The translations under genes and the position numbers were made by a program. This document shows positions 45,101 to 52,755 of a DNA stretch of 64,000 nucleotides, piece by piece. How positions within the stretch are numbered: position 1 is the first letter of the stretch; each line of letters starts with the position of its first letter. The notes beneath the pieces are model-generated. The model was given only the letters and a program-made list of their open reading frames with translations. It searched no databases and was not told the origin of the DNA. The stretch is from JAPWJZ01 sp965279315 (GTDB lineage: Bacteria; Pseudomonadota; Alphaproteobacteria; Micavibrionales; UBA2020): the NCBI GenBank assembly GCA_965279315.1, contig OZ257145.1, positions 372,001 through 436,000 of the forward strand. Direction: 5' to 3'.

Positions 45101-47423
45101 GGGCGACAACGGCATCGACACCGTCGCGACCGCCGGCACCGTGATCGCGGCGAACGCGGTTTCGGGCAGCGGCAATGACGGCATCCATGTCAACTTTGCG
45201 CTCGGCACGCTGGTTGCGCTGAACGATGTGTCTTCCTCCGGCCATAACGGCATAGATGTCGACAACGCGGCGCTGACCGAAATCGCGCTGAACAATGTGT
45301 CGGCATCGGGCCATAACGGCATCGACCTGCGCAACGCGGCTGCGGCCGGCATCCACCTGAACCGCGTCGACGGAGCGGGCAATGACGGCATCCACGTGAA
45401 AAACGCCGCCCTGACCGACATTTCACTCAACCATGTGTCGGATGCGAAAGGCGACGGCATCGACGTCGACAACGCGCTGCTGACCAAGATCGCGCTCAAC
45501 AAGGTCGAGCGCTCCGGCGACAACGGCATCGAACTGACCGACGCCTTCGGCACGCTGGTAACGCTGAACAACGTCAGCGCATCCGGCAACGACGGCATCC
45601 ACGCGAAAAACCTGCTGGGCACTGTCATTGCGCTCAACACGGTTTCGGCGTCGAACGACGACGGCATCGACGTCGATAACGCGACCGGCACCATCATCGG
45701 GCTCAATGCGGTGAACGGATCGGGCAGCAACGGCATCGAGCTGACCGACGCCTATGCAACCGCGCTGATCGGCAACGATGTCGCGGGTAGCTACCTGAAC
45801 GGCATCGCGGTGCGTAACAGCGATGACGTGTCGATCGCCTATAACCGCGTGAACGGCACCACCTACGGCGACGGCATTATCGTCGAAGGCGGCAACAATG
45901 TCGGCATCACCGGCAACAATGTGTCGGATGTCGGCAACAACGGTATCACGGCCGATTATGTCAGCAACCTGTCCGTCAACGATAACCGCGTTATTGGCGG
46001 CGACAACAACGGCATCGAAGTGATCTCGAGCGACGGCGCGCAAATCGCCGGCAACCATGTCGAGGGCTTCTTCAACGGCATCCGCGTCCTCTACTCCGAC
46101 GCGGTCGATGTGATCGACAACTGCATCAAGTTTGTGCGCAATGACGGCATCCAGGCTTACTTCGCCGACAGCATCCACATCCTTGGCAACATGGTGTCGA
46201 ACTATGGCGATGACGGCATCCAGGTCGCCTATAGCAACGGCGTGGTTCCCGAACCCGAAGTGCCGACCGACGATACCCCCGGCAACGAAGACGGCAATGA
46301 TCAGGGTGGCGACATCCTGCGCGTGGCCGCGAATGATGTAGCCCGCGACGGCCGCATCATCATCCAGGGCAACACCGTCACCGGCAATTACGCAGCGCCC
46401 GCCGGCGAAGAAGGCGGCGATGGAGAAGGCAACGGCCCGCAGCCTGCTTACGAAGGCAGCTATGGACCGACGACCGGCATCCGCCTCGGCGACAATGAAG
46501 GCTTCTACGGCGAAGGCAACGTCAAGCCGCAGGTCACCAACGGCCTGTATGGCGATTTCAGCGGCGTCGGCAACGTGCTGGTCAACGACAACGACATCGT
46601 GAACAACAATGTCGGCCTCGATGCCCGCGCGTTCAACAACGGCACGATCCAGATTTCGGGCAACCGCTTCACGCAGAATGACATCGGCGCGTGGATCGGC
46701 TCCGGCCTGATCGACCTGACCGGCAAGGGCAACACCTTCACCGGCGGTTCGACCGCGCTGCGCTTCGAGCCCGCGACCGCGTACTACCCCTACTACGATT
46801 ACCCGGTCGCGGCGATCGAAGGCCCTTCGCAGGAAGGCCCGGCCTACACCAACGCTTACCTGCAGCTGGTCGATGACAGCCTCGGCGCGCAAGTGTTCGA
46901 AGGCCAGACCAACTACTACGTCGACCTGAAAAACGGCGCGTTCTTTGATCCGGGTGCGCCCACGATCATCGACGGCACGCTGGCAACCTATGACGGCGTA
47001 TCGGGCGGCCACATGACGCGCGACCAGTATCTGGCGATCGAGGCGATGCTGAACGATTACGACGACAACAACAGCCTCGGCCAGATCTTCGCGGGCTTCT
47101 TCGACCTCGACGACAACCAGATCCTGCAAAAAGTGAAGGGCAACGGCTACAAGCCCGGCAAGGCAGGCATCACGGTTCTGGCGCTGCCGACGATCCCGAC
47201 GGGCCCGACCAGCCACTTCTTCTCCATCCAGGACCTGGCGGATATCGCGCCGGCGGCTGGCGGCGATGACACGGCACCGGCGGCGCTCGCCAATATCGAA
47301 CCCGCAGCCGGCGGCAATGACTCCGCATGCTGGGGCGCGGTCGGCGCAGGCGCGAACGTCAACATCAACCTGAACGACGATGCGACCAGCATTCTGGCCG
47401 ATAATGCCAGCTGCCAGCAGTAA
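39186..47423 (+). CDS. TpsA exoprotein: two-partner secretion domain plus giant parallel beta-helix
   Basis: 2745-residue secreted protein. An extended Sec signal (about 43 residues, cleavage after SSAYA) precedes a TPS domain at about 44-300 with the hallmark INWNSFNVG, NRVSGADPSQILGTL and DPNGVFF (usual form NPNG). Residues about 300-700 are Gly-rich strand repeats. From about 700 to 2350 the chain is a right-handed parallel beta-helix of 22-23 residue rungs with NGI/DGI turns. An acidic linker (PEVPTDDTPGNEDGND), a less regular C-terminal region and a terminal Cys pair about 28 residues apart follow. No toxin, protease or CDI-type C-terminal domain is visible. Partner TpsB gene 176 bp downstream. 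Likely an adhesin or surface filament. Confidence 0.93.
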   Translation: MSQKKAQNNVVRLLNAGSMGRKLLSTTAITVASVLAASSSAYAVGIDETPTGGTVVGGQSTITYGQGTMTVDQTTDRSVINWNSFNVGENASATYNQPGANSLSVNRVSGADPSQILGTLRSNGKIMIIDPNGVFFSKTAKVDVGGIIATTGELDAMNQDQLMAGNKFQISNIGANPNAKIENAGSITAAQGGLVAFVAPWVSNSGFINAKLGSVTLAAGAKMTVDLAGDNLISIAVNDKLQKALVENSGTIDAQGGRVVMSANAAKGIVDEVINMSGVIKANSFSQKGGKIILGGGGGKVKVSGTIDASGEKGGGEIDVRGKDIDIEQSAVIAADANGQGNGGSVIVYADNLAIINGGLSARGGKQGGNGGFIETSGAELAVTDLATIDASATSGAGGLWLIDPLSIVMAAGSGSFVTIDGRDYQKINTTTVSNSLTNGTSVKIETGVNSANSTFDNGLFSSPDDNQGDIRIRDNITHSGIAGKDSTLTLVAHDDIILENGADIKATGAAKFGVNMMANGAVLGTGLFRSGDIVINTGSEISTNGGIVQLTAAGSVKIDGTVATQGGDITVKALGTGGLGAEHLLGTPIGGIEGTAPGNIEFGTTGWVNAAGGAINLFSADVFKSAAANTVRNSGIGTITLNQNTGIPVLNPGSLQNAVDAINNTGTGLNTINAGASVLWTETVNADHDNLLIKGAAAYGSTFAIGGFNVTGTNVTIDGFNFTALSSGVNVSGINDSVINNKFSIMGSGVTSTGSTGLDVKNNTFTGILGTAVALNNTTGAEVSGNTLTGSVGDAVTVTGGTGNTVSGNSFLGSLQHAINVNGGDTAVSNNTLTGSVGDAILVTNGAGATVSGNTLTGSLSKGINVNGGNTAVTGNTLTATVGDGIYVLNGNVATVSGNKLLGSLSKGINIENGNTAVSNNTLTGSVGDAIVVTNGDGASVSGNQLLGSLQHGINVNGGNTSVSSNTLTGSVGDAILVTNGAGASVSGNTLTGSLQKGINVNGGNTAVTGNTLTATVGDGIYVLNGNGATVSGNKLLGSLSKGINVENGNTAVSNNTLTGSVGDAIVVTNGNGASVSGNQLLGSLQHGINVNGGNTSVSSNTLTGSVGDAILVTNGNGATVTSNTLLGSLSKGINVNGGNTAVSLNTLTATVGDGIYVLNGNGATVSGNKLLGSLSKGINIENGNTAVSNNTLTGSVGDAITVKNGDGATVSGNQLLASLANGININGGNTDVTSNTMTGTVGDAVLVTDGNGLDVDTNTILGGLGNGVHVVGGALIGVSGNSITGTAGSGILSSGTTGLTVDDNTLAATGLTKSADAIHVDTATNAQVTKNTVIGTGGNGIYVNSNGGSVSGGNSIIGAVKNAIQLDNSTGVTASGNIVLGAGLDGVAVTGGANNTVAGNAIGVVLGHGISGLNSDNLTINGLNIIAGAHKDGIHVDGGNSLDVSGNLIVLSKENGIAIDGGATPATDATVSGNIVLAATNGDGIRVANIDGLALNGNVVALAGDNGIELNNINNADVTLNAAGGSKNHALLLKDVTNSSVTLNAFGLTTSTTAEEGDGVHVDGGDTIEIAGNLIGETNDDGIEVTGGAKNVKVGLNAILNAGQDGIDVNNADNTDVALNVITNAGDNGIEVVNATNANILANGIFDAGNNGIFVDPSTGITALNVITGAANNGIQIVDSNGWIVAANAVLGSGNDGIHIDNSDEAIVTLNYVEGSQNNNIHVEDSNGVIVAANIVKHSVNGNGIDLLRSNGTLVALNAVSGSGNNGIAGDTVEDTIIALNAVSGSGNDGIHVDGANNTLIALNDVSGSKDDGIDVANANNTAIALNKVGTSGGNGIDTFETTNLLIAANAVSGSGNDGIHVARADDTIITLNDVSESKDDGIDVAAANNTAIALNKVTTSGDNGIDTAATANLLVAANAVSKSGNDGIHVAGALGTLITLNDVSESKDDGIDLGGAAGSIIALNKVSKSGDNGIDTVATAGTVIAANAVSGSGNDGIHVNFALGTLVALNDVSSSGHNGIDVDNAALTEIALNNVSASGHNGIDLRNAAAAGIHLNRVDGAGNDGIHVKNAALTDISLNHVSDAKGDGIDVDNALLTKIALNKVERSGDNGIELTDAFGTLVTLNNVSASGNDGIHAKNLLGTVIALNTVSASNDDGIDVDNATGTIIGLNAVNGSGSNGIELTDAYATALIGNDVAGSYLNGIAVRNSDDVSIAYNRVNGTTYGDGIIVEGGNNVGITGNNVSDVGNNGITADYVSNLSVNDNRVIGGDNNGIEVISSDGAQIAGNHVEGFFNGIRVLYSDAVDVIDNCIKFVRNDGIQAYFADSIHILGNMVSNYGDDGIQVAYSNGVVPEPEVPTDDTPGNEDGNDQGGDILRVAANDVARDGRIIIQGNTVTGNYAAPAGEEGGDGEGNGPQPAYEGSYGPTTGIRLGDNEGFYGEGNVKPQVTNGLYGDFSGVGNVLVNDNDIVNNNVGLDARAFNNGTIQISGNRFTQNDIGAWIGSGLIDLTGKGNTFTGGSTALRFEPATAYYPYYDYPVAAIEGPSQEGPAYTNAYLQLVDDSLGAQVFEGQTNYYVDLKNGAFFDPGAPTIIDGTLATYDGVSGGHMTRDQYLAIEAMLNDYDDNNSLGQIFAGFFDLDDNQILQKVKGNGYKPGKAGITVLALPTIPTGPTSHFFSIQDLADIAPAAGGDDTAPAALANIEPAAGGNDSACWGAVGAGANVNINLNDDATSILADNASCQQ
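41586..42945 (+). repeat. higher-order coding repeat: 135-bp units in 405-bp super-units
   Basis: About ten 45-residue (135-bp) units, each two beta-helix rungs, such as ATVSGNKLLGSLSKGI followed by NTAVSNNTLTGSVGDAI. Three unit types alternate in fixed order, giving three 405-bp super-units at 41721, 42126 and 42531 that are roughly 90 percent alike in DNA where compared. The outermost units are more degenerate. Confidence 0.9.
44532..45773 (+). repeat. 23-residue (69-bp) beta-helix rung array
   Basis: About 18 consecutive rungs of exactly 23 residues, each N-x-V-x-x-S-x-x-x-G-I-(D/H/E) followed by a variable stretch ending in a hydrophobic pair. The first nine follow a three-rung order: a KDDGIDV rung, a DNGIDT rung, then a GNDGIHV rung (69 residues, 207 bp). 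Later rungs drift from this order. Confidence 0.9.
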
Positions 47424-47443
47424 TCGTTAACCACCCTATCCAT

Positions 47444-47484
47444 AACCCCCCGTTGCAGAAAAATCACGCAACGGGGGGTTTTCT
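47444..47484 (+). terminator. intrinsic terminator after the exoprotein gene
   Basis: 13-bp perfect stem AACCCCCCGTTGC/GCAACGGGGGGTT with an 11-base loop, then TTCTT. It separates the exoprotein and transporter transcripts. Confidence 0.85.
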
Positions 47485-47515
47485 TATGGCAGCTTCCGGA
47501 AACCCGATTAACTTT

Positions 47516-47543
47516 TTGAATTAAATAATCTTTTCACTATACT
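47516..47543 (+). promoter_or_regulatory. sigma-70 promoter of the TpsB gene
   Basis: TTGAAT, 16-base spacer, TATACT, about 55 bases upstream of the transporter start and just after the terminator, giving the transporter its own transcript. Confidence 0.7.
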
Positions 47544-47599
47544 GGCAACAGAACGGGCGCATCAGCCTGTCGCGGCAATTTTATCGCCGCCGAAAAAAA

Positions 47600-49306
47600 A
47601 TGGGCACAGACATGATCAAGTTTCCGAAGCTTCTTTTCACAATGATGACAGCCGCAACGCTGTTCGCATCGCAGGCCTACGCGCAGGCCGTGCCGTCATC
47701 GGCGGAAGCGCCGCGCGCCAGCGGCCAGATCGCGCCGATGCAGACGCAAACGCTGCCCGACGTCGGCACCAAGATCCAGACCGGCGGCGCGGTCACCGCA
47801 CCCGCGGGCGCTGAAAAAGTGAAGCTGACCCTGAAATCAGTCGATATCGAAGGCCAGACCGTTTACGACGATGTGCAGATCCACAGCGTCTATGACAGCA
47901 TGATCGGCACGACCATTTCCCTGGCCGACGTCTTCGGCATCGCCGACCGCCTGACCGCGAAATACCGCAACGACGGCTATATCCTGACGCAGGTCGTCGT
48001 GCCCCCGCAAACCATCGATGGCGGCCATGTGAAGCTGCGCGTGGTCGAGGGCTTCGTCGAGAACGTCACCATCCAGGGCGCGTCCCGCGCGAATCCCGGC
48101 TGGCTGGAAGGCTACGCCGAGAAACTGCGCGCGCAGAAGCCGCTGAATTCCAGGGCGCTCGAGCGTTACGTGCTCCTCATCAACGACCTCGCGGGCATGA
48201 ATGCGCGCGCGGTGCTGTCGCCGTCGAAAACGCCCGGTGCCACCGACATCACGCTTGTCGTTGACCAGAAGCCTTTCGATGCGTTCTTCCAGGTCGACAA
48301 CCGCGGCACGCGCTTCCTCGGCCCCCTGCAGCTGAACGCGGGCGTGCGTTTCAACAACGCCCTTGGCCTCTACGAAGGGCTCAATTTCCAGGGCGTCGTG
48401 ACGCCCGACGGCATGTGGTCGGAACGTGAACTGGCCTTTGGCGCGTTCACCTGGCAGCAGCCGCTGAACCACGAAGGCACGCGCCTGTCGACCAGCATCA
48501 GCATCACCGACACCGATCCCGGCTTCACGCTGACGCCGTTCGATGTGGAAGGCAAGGCGAAATCGGTCAACCTCGACCTCACCCACCCCTTCATCCGTTC
48601 CCGCAACATGAACCTGTACGGCACGCTGAAATTCAACTACCTGAATTCCGAGCGCAGCGACAACATCCCGGGCGGCGGCGCCGAAGACCGCCTGCGGATC
48701 TTACGCGCCGGCGGCACGTTCCAGTTCACCGACAGTTGGCTTGGCGTCAACACCCTGTCTGCCGAAGCCAGCAAGGGCATCAGTTTCCTGAACGCGAGCG
48801 ACAAGGGCGATGCGCGCCTGACCCGCGCATTGGGCGATCCCCAGTTCTTCAAGATGAACGCGGAAGTCAGCCGCACGCAGCGCATCACGAACATCTTCGA
48901 GGCCTTCCTGTCCGCAACCGGCCAGCTGTCATCCGACACGCTGCTGGCATCGGAGGAATTCGGCGTGGGCGGCGTCAACTACGGCAGCGCCTACGACAAC
49001 TCGGAAATCACCGGCGAAGACGGCTATGCCGCGCGGCTCGAGCTGCGCGCCAACAACCCGGTCGCGCTGCCGGTCAACCTGCTGCAGCTTTACACCTTTC
49101 TCGATGGCGGCGAAGTGCATGACCCCGACAACGCCGTTCCCCGCGACCGCCGCCGCTCGATCGTCTCCGCCGGTGGCGGGGCCCGCGTGAACCTCGACGA
49201 CCGCTTTGCCGGCACGCTCGAAGTCGCCGTCCCGATGACCGCCGATGTGCAGACCGAAGGCGACGACAATCCCCGCCTGTTCGCGACGATCACGGGCAAG
49301 TTCTGA
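47600..49306 (+). CDS. TpsB outer-membrane transporter (ShlB/FhaC/HecB family)
   Basis: 568-residue outer-membrane transporter for the adjacent exoprotein. A Sec signal ends ASQAYAQA; the start may be ATG 47600 or 47612. Two POTRA domains follow (about residues 75-230: LKSVDIEGQTVYDDVQI, KYRNDGYILTQVVVPPQTIDGGHVKLRVVEGFVENVTIQG), then a 16-strand-type beta-barrel ending in Phe (LFATITGKF). The surface loop that normally carries the conserved VRGY-type Arg reads FGVGGVNYGSAYD, with Asn and Ser where Arg is usual. It probably exports only its neighbour. Confidence 0.92.
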   Translation: MGTDMIKFPKLLFTMMTAATLFASQAYAQAVPSSAEAPRASGQIAPMQTQTLPDVGTKIQTGGAVTAPAGAEKVKLTLKSVDIEGQTVYDDVQIHSVYDSMIGTTISLADVFGIADRLTAKYRNDGYILTQVVVPPQTIDGGHVKLRVVEGFVENVTIQGASRANPGWLEGYAEKLRAQKPLNSRALERYVLLINDLAGMNARAVLSPSKTPGATDITLVVDQKPFDAFFQVDNRGTRFLGPLQLNAGVRFNNALGLYEGLNFQGVVTPDGMWSERELAFGAFTWQQPLNHEGTRLSTSISITDTDPGFTLTPFDVEGKAKSVNLDLTHPFIRSRNMNLYGTLKFNYLNSERSDNIPGGGAEDRLRILRAGGTFQFTDSWLGVNTLSAEASKGISFLNASDKGDARLTRALGDPQFFKMNAEVSRTQRITNIFEAFLSATGQLSSDTLLASEEFGVGGVNYGSAYDNSEITGEDGYAARLELRANNPVALPVNLLQLYTFLDGGEVHDPDNAVPRDRRRSIVSAGGGARVNLDDRFAGTLEVAVPMTADVQTEGDDNPRLFATITGKF

Positions 49307-49353
49307 GCATTGCCAGCTCCACAGCTTGCCCGCATCTTTTTGCAAGACGGTAC

Positions 49354-49932
49354 ATGAAGCCTGCGCATGTTTTGTTTTTCGGCCTCCTCCTTTTCCCCTG
49401 CGCAGCGCTGGCGGCGGAACAGACCCCGGCGTTCAAGACTCTTGAAGGCTGGCACTGCAACCCAAGCGGATTTGGCAATCTGATAGCGACCACCTGCTGG
49501 TTTTATGGCGGTAGCTATCTGCTTTACGCCGCCATCAAGGCGCGTAAGCGGCATCAAGCCAAACAGCAACAACCGGACGCGGCGGCGGCGCCCGCAGGAA
49601 CCGGATTTTTCATTATTTCGGGCCTTGTGCTCGTCGCGTATCCGTTTTTAACGTCTCTCATGTATAGCATTGATCGGCAGCTAAACCGCCAGATTCCGTC
49701 CCCCGGCGCCACGCACGGCTACCTCCTGGAGAGAAACGACACGGCTTTGTTATTCGAGACGCCATTGATGCTTCTCGTGCTGGCGGCGCCGTTCTTCCCG
49801 TGGCTTATGATTATCTTTCGCAAAAACCTGCGCCACTTGCGGCGGCAGGGGTTTATCGGACTTGGGCTTCTTTTTCTACCGCCCTGCATCCTTTTTCTGG
49901 CGGCGTTCCTGATGATCGAAGTTTTCGGGTAA
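49354..49932 (+). CDS. hypothetical membrane protein with signal peptide
   Basis: 192 residues. A signal-like N-terminus ends CAALAAEQ, a short Cys-containing extracytoplasmic segment (GWHCNPSGFGNLIATTCW) leads into the first membrane helix, and three further helices lie at about 85-105, 130-150 and 165-190. A Gln/Ala-rich cytoplasmic loop separates the first and second. No family recognised. It is 47 bp after the TpsB stop on the same strand and might be co-transcribed. Confidence 0.7.
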   Translation: MKPAHVLFFGLLLFPCAALAAEQTPAFKTLEGWHCNPSGFGNLIATTCWFYGGSYLLYAAIKARKRHQAKQQQPDAAAAPAGTGFFIISGLVLVAYPFLTSLMYSIDRQLNRQIPSPGATHGYLLERNDTALLFETPLMLLVLAAPFFPWLMIIFRKNLRHLRRQGFIGLGLLFLPPCILFLAAFLMIEVFG

Positions 49933-49962
49933 AAGAAACCGCCCCGTTATCGTGTTTTTCGT

Positions 49963-51117
49963 TTATTTTTCCGGCAGTGTGACCGATAGTTTTCTTCCCT
50001 GCGCCAGATCCTCCGCCGAAAGCAAGTCGGCAACGGTGTCACAATCCATCCAGATGCCGCTCATCATCCTCGCACCGGGGTTGCGCGCCGCGCGCGTCAG
50101 CCACGCATAGGCGGTAATCCGGTCTTGCCGCGTGTCGCGGTCATCGGAAAGATAATGGCGCGCGACGGTCAGCTGCGCGCCCGGCTCGCCGCGCTCCGCG
50201 GCGTCAAGATAAAGCGCCCATGCTTTATTTTTGTCGCTCGCTTTCAGGTTGTGCGCCAGAAATACCTGCGATTCAAGGTCACCCAGCTCCATGCCGCGCG
50301 TGTATTCGGAAATTGCGCTGGCAATGTTGTTCTGGCGGATCGCCCTTATCGCCAGATGGCTGTGGGCGCGCGCATGCCCCTGCCGCGCCGCTTTTTCCAG
50401 CCATTCATAGGCCGCCGCGTCGTCCGTTGCGACGCCGCCAAGTCCGGCACGCAGCAGCACGCTGTAAAAAAATTGTGCATCCTTGTCGCCACTTTCGGCC
50501 TTTGCCTTGATGTCTTGCGCTTGCGCTACGTCCAGCGGGCTTTTCTCTGCCCGATAGACGAGGCCGTTATGGGCGGCGAAAACCCGCGCCGACCAAATAT
50601 CGGCTTGCGTCCGCGCGGCGGCCGAAGCCGGGCCATCATGAACGTCTGCATCCGCGTGTTCCAGCAACATGGACAGCATCGACATGGCGTCTGCATCGCC
50701 GTCATCCGCAGCCTGACGGAAATAGGCCATCGCCTTTGTCCTGCTTTCAGGCTTTGCGCGCAGCGGCCCGTCGTATATCCGGCCAAGTTCGAAAGCCGCG
50801 CCCGCATGCCCCTGCGCGGCGGACCTGACGAGGTATTCGACGGACAAAGAGGTATCGTCCTTGACCGGCGGCTGCGCGTACCTGAGCTGCATGCCTATAG
50901 CGTATTGTGCCGACGCATCGCCCGCGTCCGCCAGCGCTTGCAGGCGCGCGTTTTCGGCGCTGTCGGTTCTGTCGGCGCTGACGCCGTGGCAGGCGGGATG
51001 CTCGGGCGTTGGATGGTATCCCCATCTCAGGTATCGGTAATTCAGTTCCAGACAGGCCACGACGACAAGCCCCGTCACGATGACAGCGGCCACAACCGAC
51101 AATATTTTTTTAAACAT
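49963..51117 (-). CDS. Sel1-repeat protein, membrane-anchored
   Basis: 384-residue protein with one N-terminal hydrophobic segment (ILSVVAAVIVTGLVVVACLELNYRYL) serving as anchor or signal, then at least six Sel1-like repeats: LQALADAGDASAQYAIGMQL, YLVRSAAQGHAGAAFELGRIYDG, AMAYFRQAADDGDADAMSML, AYEWLEKAARQGHARAHSHLAI, LDAAERGEPGAQLTVARHYL. A Cys in VVACLE could be a lipobox but is not well placed. It has its own promoter (TTGAGA-N16-TATAGC, minus strand, 51180-51153). Convergent with the 49354 gene. Confidence 0.88.
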   Translation of the reverse strand: MFKKILSVVAAVIVTGLVVVACLELNYRYLRWGYHPTPEHPACHGVSADRTDSAENARLQALADAGDASAQYAIGMQLRYAQPPVKDDTSLSVEYLVRSAAQGHAGAAFELGRIYDGPLRAKPESRTKAMAYFRQAADDGDADAMSMLSMLLEHADADVHDGPASAAARTQADIWSARVFAAHNGLVYRAEKSPLDVAQAQDIKAKAESGDKDAQFFYSVLLRAGLGGVATDDAAAYEWLEKAARQGHARAHSHLAIRAIRQNNIASAISEYTRGMELGDLESQVFLAHNLKASDKNKAWALYLDAAERGEPGAQLTVARHYLSDDRDTRQDRITAYAWLTRAARNPGARMMSGIWMDCDTVADLLSAEDLAQGRKLSVTLPEK

Positions 51118-51418
51118 TCCATGCCTTATTGAGGGTGGCTTTAGCGCTCGCGGCTATAGAGCCTATGTAAATTCTCTCAACTTTGACCTCAGGATTCAAC
51201 GTAATTTTTTGTTACAACGCGTTTGTGACAGCCGTTTGTCGCGTGCATTGAATGGCTTGATCCATAAAAACTTTTTTGAAAAACCGGATGTGTTACAGGC
51301 GAATGTTACGTTTGCGACAGGCGAAATTCACTAAACGCGCACTGAATCAACTTATGTCAACCACATATCAGCCTTCCTTAACCTTTCCCTGTTAAACAGA
51401 ATATGGGGGAATTTCATC
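51118..51418. promoter_or_regulatory. divergent intergenic region
   Basis: About 300 bp between the Sel1 gene and the 51419 gene. It holds the minus-strand promoter TTGAGA-N16-TATAGC (51153-51180). On the plus strand I see TTGACC at 51183 without a good -10. The rest is AT-rich with several GTTAC-like words and no credible ORF. Confidence 0.5.
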
Positions 51419-52207
51419 ATGGCGGATTCAGCGAACAAGAAAAAATCGCACGAGAACATCACCTATCGCGTGTTCCACAGCCCGATTTTTGTGGCGGCGA
51501 CCGGTGTTGCCATCATCATCATGGCGATGAGCCTCGATGCGATCAAAGACCAGATGTCGGGCATTGCGCTGGCGGTGGCCGCTGGTGTTTTCATCACCGT
51601 CATCACGCTCAACATGATCGTGACCGCGTCGATCAACAAACTGCACAACCAGGATTATTTCGACCAGCGGCTGGAGGTGCTGAACAACATGATCCTGTCC
51701 AACAACCTCAACTGGCTTGTGAACCAGAAATATGTGTCGATGCTGGAGACAGGCTCGGACGAGGTCTGGGCGTTCGCGCCGGAGCTGACCTATTCCATCC
51801 AGCCGGGCACGGAAATTTTTCAGGCGGTCGAGGCGTCGCTGGCGCGCGGCTGCCGCTATAAGGTCTTCATGCCGAACAAGCCGGAGACACACAAGATTTT
51901 GGCCGATTACCGCCGCCTGCATAAATTCAAGCCGGGGCAGGTGGAATTCGTGCTGGTCGCGCATGAGGAATATGTGTTCCACACGATCATTTCCATCTAC
52001 AACCCCAGGTCCGAACACCCGAAAGCCATCGAATGGCTGCCGGTCGACAACCTTGTCGCGTGGGTGGAGATGGACCTGAAGCATTCCAACCGCATGGTCG
52101 GCATTGGCGAAGTGCTGCTGAAGCGGTACAACATGAGCGCCGATGCCTCCGGCTTCGTCAAGGAAATCCCGCGCGGCGCGGGGCAGGCGATCGTCAACCT
52201 CGAATAA
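51419..52207 (+). CDS. two-helix membrane protein with cytoplasmic domain
   Basis: 262 residues: a basic N-terminus, two adjacent membrane helices (about 24-42 and 48-70), then a 190-residue cytoplasmic domain with DEVWAFAPELTYSIQPGTEIFQAVEASLARGCRYKVFMP, which reads like an alternating strand-helix fold. Signatures HEEYVFHTIISIYNPRSEHPKAIEWL and a final basic stretch are present. I do not recognise a family. GGGGGA lies upstream of the ATG. The next gene starts 28 bp after the stop. Confidence 0.75.
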   Translation: MADSANKKKSHENITYRVFHSPIFVAATGVAIIIMAMSLDAIKDQMSGIALAVAAGVFITVITLNMIVTASINKLHNQDYFDQRLEVLNNMILSNNLNWLVNQKYVSMLETGSDEVWAFAPELTYSIQPGTEIFQAVEASLARGCRYKVFMPNKPETHKILADYRRLHKFKPGQVEFVLVAHEEYVFHTIISIYNPRSEHPKAIEWLPVDNLVAWVEMDLKHSNRMVGIGEVLLKRYNMSADASGFVKEIPRGAGQAIVNLE

Positions 52208-52235
52208 ATACGGCTGCGACAAGGATGCGTGAAAC

Positions 52236-52739
52236 ATGCTGCCCGCCTACCTGATATTTTACGTGTTGGTGCTGTTGCAGCTGGCGCATAACTACAGCAT
52301 GCTGCCCGACATCATTTCGACGCAGTTCGACATCAACGGCACGCCGACGCGCAGCATGTCGCGGCAGGATTTCGCGATGTTCCATGTCGGCTTCGTCGTG
52401 TTCATGAGCTGCCTGTTCGCGGGCATCGGGCATCTGGTGTCGCGCCTGCCGCTGAAATACCTAAACATCCCGAACAAGGATTACTGGCTGGCACCCGCGC
52501 GCCGCCGCGACACGCTGATCGATCTGCGCAAGGACCTTGCCGTGATGGGGCTGATCGTGGGCGCGTTCGTGTTCCTGATCGATTATTTCGTGATGGATGC
52601 CGCCATCAGCAACCGGCGCGGCATGACCCCGGAAACGCTGTCAACGCTGCTCGGCTGCATGGCGGCGGCGACCGGATTGTTCGTCGCCAGGCTTTTAATG
52701 AAATTCCGCCGGCCCAACGGACCGGCGGATTCCAAATAG
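52236..52739 (+). CDS. DUF1648-like membrane protein
   Basis: 167 residues with about four membrane helices (1-18, 47-68, 98-120, 138-158). The first loop, NYSMLPDIISTQFDINGTPTRSMSRQDF, matches the DUF1648 motif (LPD...IxxHF...G.P), also found in SdpI-type proteins. The role is unknown; SdpI members are immunity or regulatory proteins, but no toxin gene is nearby. Probably in an operon with the 51419 gene. Confidence 0.75.
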   Translation: MLPAYLIFYVLVLLQLAHNYSMLPDIISTQFDINGTPTRSMSRQDFAMFHVGFVVFMSCLFAGIGHLVSRLPLKYLNIPNKDYWLAPARRRDTLIDLRKDLAVMGLIVGAFVFLIDYFVMDAAISNRRGMTPETLSTLLGCMAAATGLFVARLLMKFRRPNGPADSK

Positions 52740-52755
52740 CAAAACCGGAAAAAAA

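Noticed and set aside
46200..47423. Contact-dependent inhibition toxin at the exoprotein C-terminus
   Set aside because: There is no VENN-like motif, no change to a toxin-like domain and no small immunity gene; the next gene is the transporter.
52236..52739. SdpI immunity system
   Set aside because: Only the DUF1648-like part is recognisable and no SdpC-like toxin or regulator is adjacent.
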